Positions 14,230 to 21,610 of a DNA stretch of 47,239 nt are shown piece after piece; the first letter of the stretch is position 1; every line of letters starts with the position of its first letter. Below the pieces are notes generated by a model, which had not been told where the DNA came from, did no database searches, and was given only the letters and a program-made list of their open reading frames with translations. The stretch comes from Agathobaculum desmolans ATCC 43058 (GTDB lineage Bacteria > Bacillota > Clostridia > Oscillospirales > Butyricicoccaceae): contig NZ_JNJN01000019.1 in the NCBI RefSeq assembly GCF_000701665.1, positions 1 to 47,239 on the forward strand. The letters are read 5' to 3'. The position numbers were made by a program, and so were the translations under genes.

Positions 14230-15162
14230 TTACCGGCCGCAGTCCTGCGGGATGCCACGCAGCAGTTCGAGCGCGTGGGGAAGCTGATCAAGAAACACAT
14301 CCATGCTTTCCTGACAGGCTTTGGGGCTGCCGGGCAGGTTGATGATGAGCGTTTTGCCGCGGATCACGGATACGGCGCGGCTGAGCATGGCGCGCGGGGT
14401 GATGCGCATGCTGGCAGCGCGGATCGCCTCGGCGATGCCGGGGGCGTCCCGTTCGGCCACGGCGCGCGTGGCCTCGGGTGTGATATCCCGTGGGGCAAAG
14501 CCGGTGCCGCCTGTGGTCAGGATCAGGTCGAGCTGCCGCCGGTCGCACAGGTCGATCAGGGTGCGTTCGAGTGCGGCGCGGTCATCCGGCAGGATGCACT
14601 GTACGGCAACGGTAAAACCGGCATCGGCAAGGCGTGCAGCCACAGCGGGACCGCTGTGGTCGGTACGTTCGCCGGCAGCGCAGCGGTCGGACAGGGTGAT
14701 CACGGCTGCCTGCAAAGGCAGGGGGGCGGTGCACAGCACAATATCAACGGCATCGCCCGGCTGCACGGCGCCGCCGGTGAGCACGCGGGCAAAGACCCCC
14801 TCGCGCGGCATGATGCAGTCGCCCATTTTTTGATAGATCGCGCAGTGGGTATGACATTCCTTGCCGATCTGCGTCAGTTCAAGCAGGGCACTGCCGCAGC
14901 GCAGCCGTGTGCCGACCGGAAGCGTGCGCAGACCGATCCCGCGGACGATCAGGTTTTCTCCGAACGCGCCGGGCTGTACACCTGCGCCCTGCGCATTGAA
15001 GGCGTCGATCTCTTCGGCGGCAAGCAGGCTGACCTGCCGGTGCCAACAACCCGCGTGTGCATCGCCCTGTATGCCCCAGTCTGCGATGAGCTGTGCACTT
15101 GCGCACGCCTGTTTTTGTGTGCCGCGTGTTTTGCTGATACACACGGCGATGATGGTTCCCAT
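14230..15162 (-). CDS. MOSC domain - MogA/MoaB fusion protein
   Basis: Residues 1 to about 145 are a MOSC domain (GIQGDAHAGCWHRQVSLLA, GAFGENLIVRGI, GKECHTHCAIY), the fold of Mo-cofactor sulfurases and related carriers. Residues about 148-310 are a MogA/MoaB molybdopterin adenylyltransferase (AVITLSDRCAAGERTDHSG, ILTTGGTGFAPRDITPEAT, NLPGSPKACQESMD). MogA adenylates molybdopterin before Mo insertion by MoeA. The fusion suggests cofactor finishing on one polypeptide and is known from clostridial clusters of this type. The GGA GGA codons ending moaA form its ribosome site. It is coupled to moaA (2-bp gap) and followed by modA. Confidence 0.9.
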   Translation of the reverse strand: MGTIIAVCISKTRGTQKQACASAQLIADWGIQGDAHAGCWHRQVSLLAAEEIDAFNAQGAGVQPGAFGENLIVRGIGLRTLPVGTRLRCGSALLELTQIGKECHTHCAIYQKMGDCIMPREGVFARVLTGGAVQPGDAVDIVLCTAPLPLQAAVITLSDRCAAGERTDHSGPAVAARLADAGFTVAVQCILPDDRAALERTLIDLCDRRQLDLILTTGGTGFAPRDITPEATRAVAERDAPGIAEAIRAASMRITPRAMLSRAVSVIRGKTLIINLPGSPKACQESMDVFLDQLPHALELLRGIPQDCGR

Positions 15163-15164
15163 GG

Positions 15165-16142
15165 TTATCCTCCGATCTGATTCATGTTGTGATATTCGGT
15201 GATGGCTTCCCGGCGGGCAAAGCAGTGCGCGGCGGGCTTGTGCGCGATCGCCTGCCGCATCTGCTCGCGCAGCCGGTTATCGGCTGCCCCGCTGCGCAGC
15301 AGCGGCAGCAGCGGCACACCCTCCGCATAGCACAGGCAGGGCTTGAGCAGGCCGGTGCAGGTCAGCCGCACCCGGTTGCAGTGGCTGCAAAAGCTGTGGC
15401 TGACTGCTTGGATCAGTCCGATGCAGCCTTGCAGTTCAGGGGCGGAAAAATACTGTGCCGGGCCATTGCCGCGGGCTTGGTGCACCGGGGCAAGCTGCGG
15501 CCAGACGGTACGCAGCCGGTCGAGGATCGAAGCGGTGCACGGCTCGTTCGGTGGAATGGCTGCTGCCGCGCTGCCGAGCGGCATTTGCTCGATGAAACGC
15601 ACGTCAACCGGCAGTTCCTGCGCCAATCGCGCCAGCGGGATGAGCTGCGTCGCGGTTTCCGGCAGCAGTACGGCGTTGATTTTGGTCGGCAGACGTCCAG
15701 CGCACAGGCGTACAGCGTCCAGCACCTCATCGGCGGTGTACCTGCTGCGGGTGATGGCCTGATACTGCGCGTTATCCCGTGTATCCAGACTGATGTTGAC
15801 GGCATCCAGCCCGGCTTGCAGCAGGGGCTCCAGCAGCGGAGGCAGCAGCAGGCCGTTGGTCGTCAGCGTGACCTGTTGTACCCCGGGCAGGGATTTGAGC
15901 GCCTGCACGAAGGCTGCGGCATCCCGACGCACAAGCGGTTCACCGCCGGTGAGCTTGAAACGCGTGATGCCGAGCGAAACTGCGGCCTGTGCAACGCGCA
16001 GCAGCTCTTCATAGCGCAGCAGATCGGTGTGCGTGGTCAGGGTGCATCCTTCGGCAGGCATACAGTAGCGGCAGCGCAGGTTGCACCGGTCGGTGAGGGA
16101 GAGGCGCATATAATCGATCGTGCGGCCGTATTCATCACGCAT
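15165..16142 (-). CDS. moaA: GTP 3',8-cyclase MoaA
   Basis: The 325-residue radical SAM enzyme has the CxxxCxxC cluster at Cys 20, 24 and 27 (TDRCNLRCRYCMP), the TGGEPLVR motif (about 65-72) and a second C-terminal cluster motif (FCSHCNRVRLTCTG). It ends with Gly-Gly, needed in MoaA for the reaction. It converts GTP to the cyclic precursor of molybdopterin. The start overlaps the mini-MoaC gene by eight bases. Its normal partner MoaC is represented here only by that shortened gene, so a full MoaC should exist elsewhere if the pathway works. Confidence 0.95.
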   Translation of the reverse strand: MRDEYGRTIDYMRLSLTDRCNLRCRYCMPAEGCTLTTHTDLLRYEELLRVAQAAVSLGITRFKLTGGEPLVRRDAAAFVQALKSLPGVQQVTLTTNGLLLPPLLEPLLQAGLDAVNISLDTRDNAQYQAITRSRYTADEVLDAVRLCAGRLPTKINAVLLPETATQLIPLARLAQELPVDVRFIEQMPLGSAAAAIPPNEPCTASILDRLRTVWPQLAPVHQARGNGPAQYFSAPELQGCIGLIQAVSHSFCSHCNRVRLTCTGLLKPCLCYAEGVPLLPLLRSGAADNRLREQMRQAIAHKPAAHCFARREAITEYHNMNQIGG

Positions 16143-16386
16143 GACGGTGCTCCTTAAAACAAAAATCCACGCTTTGGCCGCTGTGCATTTCCGGCAGGTG
16201 GATATCCGAAGGCACCATGCAGCGGTCGATCGCTTTGCATATATTGCAGATGGTGTGCAAGGCGGCAGGTACCGCGGTCAGGGGCTTCATTTGCAGAACG
16301 GCGCTGCGCGTATCGCTTTTCATGGCAGCGCCGCAGACATCTGCCATAACGGCATTTCCGTTGGGATCGGTAGGGGTAAATTCCAT
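16135..16386 (-). CDS. Miniature MoaC-like protein lacking the central core
   Basis: The 83-residue protein lines up with both ends of MoaC. The N-terminal NGNAVMADVCGAAMKSDTR resembles the MoaC start (A-x-M-V-D-V-S), and the C-terminal PLTAVPAALHTICNICKAI recalls the MoaC stretch with LTAASVAALTIYDMCKA. About 80 central residues are missing, including the CHPL region. The catalytic Asp of the DMCKA motif is Asn here, although the Lys remains. So cPMP synthase activity is unlikely. The ATG at 16386 follows GGAGG by 10 bases; a TTG at 16407 is less likely. It is coupled to moaA and has no frameshift or stop, which argues against recent decay. Confidence 0.6.
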   Translation of the reverse strand: MEFTPTDPNGNAVMADVCGAAMKSDTRSAVLQMKPLTAVPAALHTICNICKAIDRCMVPSDIHLPEMHSGQSVDFCFKEHRHA

Positions 16387-16403
16387 GTATGACAGTCCTC
16401 CGT

Positions 16404-17429
16404 TCAAATGCCCTTGCCAAAACCGCAGTTAGGGAAATGGCAGACCGGGCAGTTCAGACAAAGCCCGCCGTGCCCCAGTCCTGAAAGCCATGCGGCAGTA
16501 ACCGGAACATCGGCCAGCAGCCGGGGCAGCACCAGATCAAATACCGTGCGTCCGGCATACATCACGCAGCCGGGCAGACCGCAGACCGGGCGGCCGTCCG
16601 GCAGGTAGGCCATCAGGAACATAGCGCCCGGCAGTACGGGCGCGCCGTAGCTGATGATGTTCGCGCCGGCATTGCGGATCGCCAGCGGGGTGCGGTCATC
16701 CGGGTCGACGCTCATGCCGCCCGTGCACAGGATGAGTTCGGCGCCGTCCGCCGCCATGCGGCGGATGGCATCCGTGATCTGCGCAGGATCATCATCACAA
16801 ACCGTGTGGGCGCACATCTGACAGCCATACTCTGCCATTTTGCGCACCAGAACAGGGGTGAATGCGTCCTCGATCCGGCCGTGATATACTTCGCTGCCGG
16901 TCGTGACCACGCCAAAGGGACGGGCGCGGAACGGCAGCAGACGCAGCAGCGGTTCAGAACCCGCCGTCTGCACAGCGCGTTCCATTTTTTCTTTTTCGAT
17001 CACGAGCGGGATCACGCGCGTGCCGCAGAGCTTGTCGCCCGCCCGCACCGGAAAGCCCGAGGCGCGGGTGGCGATCATCATATCGCCCAGCGCGTTGACC
17101 GCGCGCAGGCGTTCGGTGTCGACGAGCAGCAGACCGTCGGTTTCGGCGGTCAGTTCAATTTTGCCCTCCTTCGGGGAAGAGGCGTGCATATGCGCGCCTT
17201 GGCAAAGCCCGCGCAGAATGTCAGCCGCCTCGTTTTCGTGCAGCATACCGGCATGGTTTTCCCAAATGTAGACATGCTCTTTTCCCACGCTGAGCAGCAT
17301 GGGGATATCTTCTTCACGGATGATGTGTCCCTTGCGGAACACCGCATCCTTGGTCACACCCGGAACGATCCGGGTAATATCGTGACATAGCACCTGCCCA
17401 ACGGCATCCTGTACGCGCAGCAGTTTCAT
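16404..17429 (-). CDS. MoeA-like molybdopterin-binding protein with Cys-rich tail
   Basis: The 341-residue protein holds a MoeA/MogA-type molybdopterin-binding domain from about residue 165 to 315 (VVTTGSEVYHGRIEDAF, ILCTGGMSVDPDDRTPLA, GLPGCVMYAGRTVFDLVL). It has an N-terminal region of about 160 residues and a Cys-rich C-terminus (GLCLNCPVCHFPNCGFGKG) that may hold a metal or cluster. It is shorter than classic MoeA (about 400 residues). Such proteins accompany selenium-dependent molybdenum hydroxylase clusters. It is first in the leftward operon of eight. A role in Mo insertion or cofactor handling is inferred. Confidence 0.85.
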   Translation of the reverse strand: MKLLRVQDAVGQVLCHDITRIVPGVTKDAVFRKGHIIREEDIPMLLSVGKEHVYIWENHAGMLHENEAADILRGLCQGAHMHASSPKEGKIELTAETDGLLLVDTERLRAVNALGDMMIATRASGFPVRAGDKLCGTRVIPLVIEKEKMERAVQTAGSEPLLRLLPFRARPFGVVTTGSEVYHGRIEDAFTPVLVRKMAEYGCQMCAHTVCDDDPAQITDAIRRMAADGAELILCTGGMSVDPDDRTPLAIRNAGANIISYGAPVLPGAMFLMAYLPDGRPVCGLPGCVMYAGRTVFDLVLPRLLADVPVTAAWLSGLGHGGLCLNCPVCHFPNCGFGKGI

Positions 17430-17685
17430 GGTCGTGCCTCCCTGTGATGACCGGCGAACCGTGGCAGCGGGCGCAGGCGGAGCCGGTGCAGTTTTGTTTG
17501 CTTATAGCATACCATAACTTCTTTCTCCGCGAAAGAGGAAAAGAACAGGGGAAAAAGGGAAAAGAAAAAGCTTTCGTTATCTTTTCATTTATTGCACGGT
17601 GCGGCCGACAGAGAAATGTGCAGCAGGGGCTTACAGCAGATGGGATGCTATGGTATGATAGTAAACAGAAACGGAGGCGATGAGG
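17430..17685. other. Divergent promoter region of the molybdenum operons
   Basis: It contains the plus-strand promoter at 17631-17659 and a minus-strand extended minus-10 word (TATGGTATGCTATAA, 17503-17517 in reverse). A long purine-rich segment (17525-17575) lies between. A ModE binding site is expected here but no canonical box is visible. Confidence 0.5.
17631..17659 (+). promoter_or_regulatory. Promoter of the modE-yqeB operon
   Basis: TTACAG (17631-17636), 17 bp, TATGAT (17654-17659) with an extended minus-10 TGG, about 27 bp before the ATG. Confidence 0.6.
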
Positions 17686-18036
17686 ATGGCGGAGCAGATC
17701 CGGGTAGCGGCAAGCCTGCGTCTGGTACGTGGGGATAAGCTGTTTGGGCCGGGGGTGGCGCGGCTGCTGTCCGGTGTAGAAGAGCTTGGCTCCCTGCGCC
17801 GCAGTGCAGCCCGTATGCAGATGAGTTATAATAAAGCGTGGGGTATTGTGCATGCCTGTGAGGAGCAGCTCGGCTTTGCGCTGTTGGAGCGGCGCATCGG
17901 CGGCGCGGGCGGCGGCGGTGCAGAGCTGACGGAAAAGGGGCGTGCGCTGCTGCGGCGGTATCTGTCCTTTGAACGGCAGGCGCATGATTTGCTGGATCGC
18001 CTTGCAGCAGAACAGTTTTCCGATCTTTTGGGATAG
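17686..18036 (+). CDS. Short ModE-type winged-helix regulator
   Basis: The 116-residue protein is the N-terminal winged helix of ModE/LysR-type regulators (KLFGPGVARLLSGVEELGSL, RRSAARMQMSYNKAWGIV, FALLERRIGGAGGGGAELTE). E. coli ModE adds two C-terminal Mop domains that bind molybdate; these are absent here, so the Mo signal must enter otherwise. The ATG at 17686 has GGAGG eight bases upstream; the ATG at 17680 is too close. It is divergent from the Mo operon and 11 bp before yqeB, so it probably controls both. One-domain ModE versions are common in Firmicutes. Confidence 0.85.
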   Translation: MAEQIRVAASLRLVRGDKLFGPGVARLLSGVEELGSLRRSAARMQMSYNKAWGIVHACEEQLGFALLERRIGGAGGGGAELTEKGRALLRRYLSFERQAHDLLDRLAAEQFSDLLG

Positions 18037-18047
18037 GTGGGATGAAT

Positions 18048-18896
18048 ATGAAACAACAGGCAGAACGCCCTTGGGTGCTGGTGCGCGGGGCGGGAGATCT
18101 GGCGACGGGGACGATCGTTCGGCTGCATCGCTGCGGCTTTCGGGTTGTGGTGACGGAATGTGCCGATCCATCGGCGATCCGCCGCCGTGCGGCCCTGTGT
18201 GAAGCGGTTTGGCAGGGGGAAACACAGGTAGAAGGCGTGCGCTGCCGCCGGATCGACCGACCGGATGCGGCTGCGGCAGCCGCGCAGGCGGGCGTGATCC
18301 CGCTGCTGATCGATCCGCAGGCGGCATGCGTAGCGGCGCTGCGGCCGGCAGCGGTTGTGGATGCGATCCTTGCAAAGCGCAACCTCGGGACCGGGCGGGA
18401 TATGGCGCCGGTGACGGTGGGGCTTGGACCGGGCTTCACCGCCGGGCAGGATGTGGACGCGGTGATCGAAACCATGCGCGGGCATCATCTGGGGCGTGTG
18501 ATCCGGGCGGGCAGCGCGATTCCCAATACCGGGGTACCCGGCGTGATCGCAGGCGCAGCGGCTGAGCGGGTCATCCACGCCCCGGCGGGCGGCACCATGA
18601 CCTTTGTGACGGATGCGGCGGGCAAACCTGTGGAGATCGGCGCGCGGGTGACCAAAGGGCAGGTGATCGCACGGGTGGGAGATATGCCGGTATATGCGAC
18701 GATCAGCGGCGTACTGCGTGGTTTGATCCGTGCAGGCTATCCGGTGACGAAGGGGCTGAAGATCGCGGATATTGATCCCCGCCCCGAGCAGGCAGCATAT
18801 TGCGATACCATATCGGATAAGGCGCGTGCGATCGCCGGCGGCGTAGTGGAGGCCCTGCTTACGCTTGCGCAGGAAAAGGACGTGAAGCTGCTGTGA
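18048..18896 (+). CDS. yqeB: YqeB, selenium-dependent molybdenum hydroxylase accessory protein
   Basis: The 282-residue protein has an N-terminal Rossmann-like motif (VLVRGAGDLATGTIVRLH) and the family segments VDAILAKRNLGTGRDMAP, VTVGLGPGFTAGQDVDAV and GSAIPNTGVPG, marking the EF2563/YqeB family. This family occurs with orphan selD and is linked by phylogenetic profiling to selenium-dependent molybdenum hydroxylases. The C-terminal half (RVIHAPAGGTM, GQVIARVGDMPVYATISG) looks like a lipoyl/biotinyl-type hammerhead. The exact reaction is unknown. I chose the ATG at 18048 because AGGTGG is seven bases upstream. It follows modE in an operon and ends before a hairpin-rich space. Confidence 0.88.
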   Translation: MKQQAERPWVLVRGAGDLATGTIVRLHRCGFRVVVTECADPSAIRRRAALCEAVWQGETQVEGVRCRRIDRPDAAAAAAQAGVIPLLIDPQAACVAALRPAAVVDAILAKRNLGTGRDMAPVTVGLGPGFTAGQDVDAVIETMRGHHLGRVIRAGSAIPNTGVPGVIAGAAAERVIHAPAGGTMTFVTDAAGKPVEIGARVTKGQVIARVGDMPVYATISGVLRGLIRAGYPVTKGLKIADIDPRPEQAAYCDTISDKARAIAGGVVEALLTLAQEKDVKLL

Positions 18897-18951
18897 AGGC
18901 AGCAGACAAGCGGTAGCGTGCATAAAAGGATAGATGCAGCATATATACAGA

Positions 18952-19003
18952 AAAAGCATTTTGTTGATGCGTTTCACCAATACGCGCGGCAGCGCGCATC
19001 AAA
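18952..19003. repeat. Dispersed intergenic repeat, copy 1
   Basis: AAAAAGCATTTTGTT (18952-18966) and ACGCGCGGCAGCGCGCATC plus AAA (18982-19003). Both words recur with the same spacing (within 1 bp) at 26361-26413, also downstream of a gene. The GCGCG(GCA)CGCGC core can form a small hairpin. Confidence 0.75.
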
Positions 19004-19024
19004 CAGCATTTGCAGCGCAAATGC

Positions 19025-19057
19025 ATAAAAGCTGAGGGCGTGTACCTCAGCTTTTAT
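19025..19057 (+). terminator. Terminator after yqeB
   Basis: ATAAAAGCTGAGG pairs perfectly with CCTCAGCTTTTAT around a 7-base loop, giving a U-rich 3' arm. A similar AAAGCTG hairpin follows the HIT gene. Confidence 0.75.
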
Positions 19058-19066
19058 ACTTTGAGA

Positions 19067-19098
19067 GAGAAAAAGTTTCTGTACAGAAACTTTTTCTC
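19067..19098. repeat. Perfect 32-bp palindrome
   Basis: GAGAAAAAGTTTCTGT is followed directly by its reverse complement, with no loop. It is followed by hairpins at 19103-19124 (ATGTTTGG/CCAAACAT) and 19126-19157. Confidence 0.8.
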
Positions 19099-19159
19099 GT
19101 CCATGTTTGGCGAAATCCAAACATAGATTGTCGGAAAAACAAAGTTTTTCGACAGTCTC

Positions 19160-19186
19160 AAGTCAGGCATATGGCCTGACTTTTTT
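19160..19186 (+). terminator. Second terminator-like hairpin
   Basis: AAGTCAGGC, loop ATATG, GCCTGACTT and then a T-run. It is the last of five hairpins between yqeB and yqeC. Confidence 0.7.
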
Positions 19187-19243
19187 GCTTCTGTTTGGAG
19201 CATCCCTAACAAACAGGTTGGCGATGCAGTTGTTTTGACCTGT

Positions 19244-19954
19244 TCAGTCTTTTGCAGATATGCCTGCCAAGATCCACGCGGCGAGAGCATCCGCCTCCTG
19301 CTGCAAACTGCCCGCGCGGCAGGAAAAGCCTTCGGCGGTCAGCCGTTCGGCAAGGGCTGCGCCCTGTGCGGCAGACAGCAGGGTGTCCGCTTGATTGAGC
19401 AGGATGCGAACCTGCCGGGGCGGCAGTCCGCAGGCGGCAGCCGTTTCATGGATGCAAAACAGGATTTCTTCCGCGCCGACCGGCAGTACCGGGTCATGTG
19501 CCCAGCGCGGATGCAGCGCATACCGGTGCACGGCCTGTGCCACAGGCTGCCCCCATGCGGAAAGCCCTGCAACGATCAGGCAGCGGTCGGTTTGCGGGGG
19601 CAGTACCGGCTCATCGGCCCGGTGCAGCTTGAGCGGCAGGTGGTGTGCGCCGTCCGCTTCGCACAGCACAAGGTCGGCGGTGCGGCGGGCTGCTTCCAGC
19701 AGAGCCGTCGGCAGGGCGGACAGCTTGCCGTCTTCCGCTTGTCTGCCGGCGCAGACCGCCCCGGGCACACGCAGCGCGTCCAGCAGTGCGGGTTCGGTCG
19801 GGTCGGTGAGCAAAAGACGGGTGTGCGGCGGCGCAAGCGGATAAATATGCGTGGTGGTTGTGAGCAGAACATGCTGCCCGGTCAGGTGAGGCAGCAGACA
19901 GCGCAGCGCGGTGGTTTTTCCGCCTGCGCCGATGACGGCCAGCAGGGGAGCCAT
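19244..19954 (-). CDS. yqeC: YqeC, putative selenium-dependent hydroxylase accessory protein
   Basis: The 236-residue protein has a P-loop-like N-terminus (LLAVIGAGGKTTALRCLL, about 4-21), then TTTTHIYPL, LVLCEADGAHHLPLKLH (about 110-126) and PVLPPQTDRCLIVAGLSAWG, the signature of YqeC. It probably binds a nucleotide. YqeC co-occurs with YqeB and SelD in genomes with selenium-dependent molybdenum hydroxylases; its reaction is unknown, with Se activation or cofactor loading proposed. GAGGAGG precedes the ATG. It is last of four genes in the leftward yedE operon, 18 bp behind the DUF3343 gene. Confidence 0.9.
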   Translation of the reverse strand: MAPLLAVIGAGGKTTALRCLLPHLTGQHVLLTTTTHIYPLAPPHTRLLLTDPTEPALLDALRVPGAVCAGRQAEDGKLSALPTALLEAARRTADLVLCEADGAHHLPLKLHRADEPVLPPQTDRCLIVAGLSAWGQPVAQAVHRYALHPRWAHDPVLPVGAEEILFCIHETAAACGLPPRQVRILLNQADTLLSAAQGAALAERLTAEGFSCRAGSLQQEADALAAWILAGISAKD

Positions 19955-19972
19955 ATGCTATACCTCCTCCCG

Positions 19973-20200
19973 TCAGAGCAGACAGAATTGCTCCTCCTGC
20001 ACGGCATACAGGGCTTCCGCATCCGCGTCAAGGAGCGAACGGCAGTCGCTGTCCGCGCGGAAGCGCACACAGGTACCGCAGGAAGAGCTGAGCACCCGTG
20101 GGACGGGCTGCATTTTTGCGGTGTGTCCGGCCTGCCGCAGCGCTTGATAGCTAAGCATCGCGCTCAGATGGGTGTGGAAAGTGGCGAGATATTCGTTCAT
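19973..20200 (-). CDS. DUF3343-type putative Se/S carrier protein
   Basis: The 75-residue protein starts MNEYLATFHTHLSAMLSYQA and has a Cys pair in SSCGTCVRFRADSDC, typical of the DUF3343 group, which sits beside selenium metabolism genes and is proposed to carry sulfur or selenium. The final residues (EEQFCLL) add another Cys. It overlaps the TusA-like gene by four bases. Together the two short proteins could replace the longer two-domain YedF. The carrier role is inference from neighbourhood. Confidence 0.8.
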   Translation of the reverse strand: MNEYLATFHTHLSAMLSYQALRQAGHTAKMQPVPRVLSSSCGTCVRFRADSDCRSLLDADAEALYAVQEEQFCLL

Positions 20201-20409
20201 GGCTGTTTGGTCAGGGTCAGGGAGAAGGCACCGCCGTCCCGTTCCTGTGCGGCGGCCTGATAGCCATGGTTGTGGGCGAAGCGGGTGATGTTTTCCACGG
20301 CACAGGGATCGTCTACCAGCACTTCCAGCGAAGCAGGCGCGTCTTTCTGTACGGCTTTCTGCACCATGACAACAGGCATGGGGCAGGAATATCCTCTTGC
20401 ATCGATCAT
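20197..20409 (-). CDS. TusA/SirA-like sulfurtransferase (YedF N-domain type)
   Basis: This 70-residue protein starts MIDARGYSCPMPVVMVQKA, the canonical TusA motif with Cys in CPMP, then ASLEVLVDDPCAVENITRFA and YQAAAQERDGGAF. TusA-like proteins carry persulfide; those beside yedE are thought to carry selenium. The C-terminal DsrE-like domain of full YedF is absent. It overlaps yedE and the DUF3343 gene by four bases each, giving strict coupling between importer and carriers. Confidence 0.9.
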   Translation of the reverse strand: MIDARGYSCPMPVVMVQKAVQKDAPASLEVLVDDPCAVENITRFAHNHGYQAAAQERDGGAFSLTLTKQP

Positions 20410-21497
20410 TTTGTGGGATCCTCCTTATGCAGATTGGTCAGTGAGATGAGCAGCAGCAGAGCCAGTCCGATCAGAATGCCGGCCCGGCCGGCGGACGGTA
20501 CGCCGCCTGCGGTGAATACGCCGTCTTTCATGGCGTCGGCGCTGCCGGCCATGCCGAAGTTGTGGGCGATTGCCGCACCGGTCAGCATGCCGAAAACGGT
20601 TACGGCGCTGTCGCCGTTGCCTTCCCCGGCCAGAATGAGCTGACGCAGCGGGCAGCCGCCGAGCAGGATCGAGCCCCAACCGGCAAGTGCCATGCCGAGG
20701 AAGCTCCATACATAATCGTGATGGGCGACCGGCTGCACCGCAAGATCGGGCTGAAACTGACCCATGAGCAGGTTGCCGAGCAGCACGGTGAGGAAAATGG
20801 CGATAAACCCGCGCAGCAGGTGAAAATCGCGGAACAGAAACACATCACGCAGCCCGCCTGCCATGCACAGACGGCTTTTTTGCGCCAGAATGCCGACCAA
20901 CAGGCCGCCGCCGAGTGAAATCAGCCAATAGGCATGGCTGGCTCCCGGGCCGGTCTGCGAAAAGTGAATAAAAGCCGGGGCAGTGAGCAGCAGCGCCAGC
21001 ACGGCGATCACAAAGCCCGGCAGGGCAAAACCGTCCGCCCGTTTGGCGGGATAGGCGCGGCCGAGCGAAAAGCCGCGCCTCAGGAACACGACCCCCACGC
21101 CGATCCCTGCGGCAAAGCCGAGCAGGGCGCTGACCGCGGTCAGATCGCCGCCGCCCAGCCGGATGACCATGCGCAGCGGGCAGCCGAGAAAGGCGAGTGC
21201 GCCGACCATCACGATCATGCCGAGCACAAACCGCACGGCGGGCGATGATCCGGCGCGGGCGCGGAATTCCCGCCCGGCGAGTGCGGCTGCCATGGCGCCG
21301 AGCACCAGACCGACGATCTCGGGACGCAGGTACTGCACCTTATCTGCGCTGTGCAGTCCGAATCCGCCGGCAATATCGCGGATAAAGCACGCGATGCAAA
21401 AGCCCATGTTGGCAGGATTGCCTGCCGCGGTGAGCAGCAGCGCTGCAAGGCCGGTGGCAATGCCGGCGCCGACCACCCAGTATTTCGTTTTATCCAT
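20406..21497 (-). CDS. yedE: YedE-family putative selenium transporter
   Basis: The 363-residue membrane protein has about ten hydrophobic spans and an internal duplication, shown by two GCPLR motifs (FLGCPLRMVIRLGGGDL and LGGCPLRQLILAGEGNGDS). Cys residues also lie in GFCIACFIRDIAGGFGLH and SRLCMAGGLRDVF. YeeE/YedE proteins import thiosulfate-like sulfur compounds; the YedE branch beside selD, yqeB and tusA-like genes is assigned to selenium. I chose the ATG at 21497, which follows AAAGGAAG; an upstream extension reads into the promoter region. It leads the operon yedE-tusA-DUF3343-yqeC and is divergent from the aminotransferase gene. Confidence 0.9.
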   Translation of the reverse strand: MDKTKYWVVGAGIATGLAALLLTAAGNPANMGFCIACFIRDIAGGFGLHSADKVQYLRPEIVGLVLGAMAAALAGREFRARAGSSPAVRFVLGMIVMVGALAFLGCPLRMVIRLGGGDLTAVSALLGFAAGIGVGVVFLRRGFSLGRAYPAKRADGFALPGFVIAVLALLLTAPAFIHFSQTGPGASHAYWLISLGGGLLVGILAQKSRLCMAGGLRDVFLFRDFHLLRGFIAIFLTVLLGNLLMGQFQPDLAVQPVAHHDYVWSFLGMALAGWGSILLGGCPLRQLILAGEGNGDSAVTVFGMLTGAAIAHNFGMAGSADAMKDGVFTAGGVPSAGRAGILIGLALLLLISLTNLHKEDPTK

Positions 21498-21552
21498 TGT
21501 GTATCTTCCTTTGTTTTGTGATGGCCGCCATGTTGGCGGAAGGGGATGCTGT

Positions 21553-21581
21553 TTTACATTTTCCTGTCGGTATGTTACACT
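21553..21581 (+). promoter_or_regulatory. Promoter of the aminotransferase gene
   Basis: TTTACA (21553-21558), 17 bp, TACACT (21576-21581), 29 bp before the start codon, in the divergent space with yedE. Confidence 0.65.
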
Positions 21582-21610
21582 GAACACACTACTTTTTGGG
21601 AGGCGCCAGT

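Larger units (their letters stand above)
18897..19243. other. Intergenic space packed with inverted repeats
   Basis: This 347-bp space between convergent yqeB and yqeC holds one copy of a dispersed repeat (18952-19003) and five consecutive stem-loops (19025-19186), detailed separately. No gene is seen. Confidence 0.7.

Noticed and set aside
17498-17660. Shared TATGGTATG word in both promoters of the Mo region, first taken as a ModE operator
   Set aside because: The same word occurs at 42513-42523 and 45835-45846 before unrelated genes, and it is simply an extended minus-10 (TGG-TATRAT).
17826-18980. A 384-codon minus-strand frame opposite yqeB
   Set aside because: YqeB and the ModE-like protein are supported by motifs; the antisense frame is Arg/His/Pro-rich shadow sequence.
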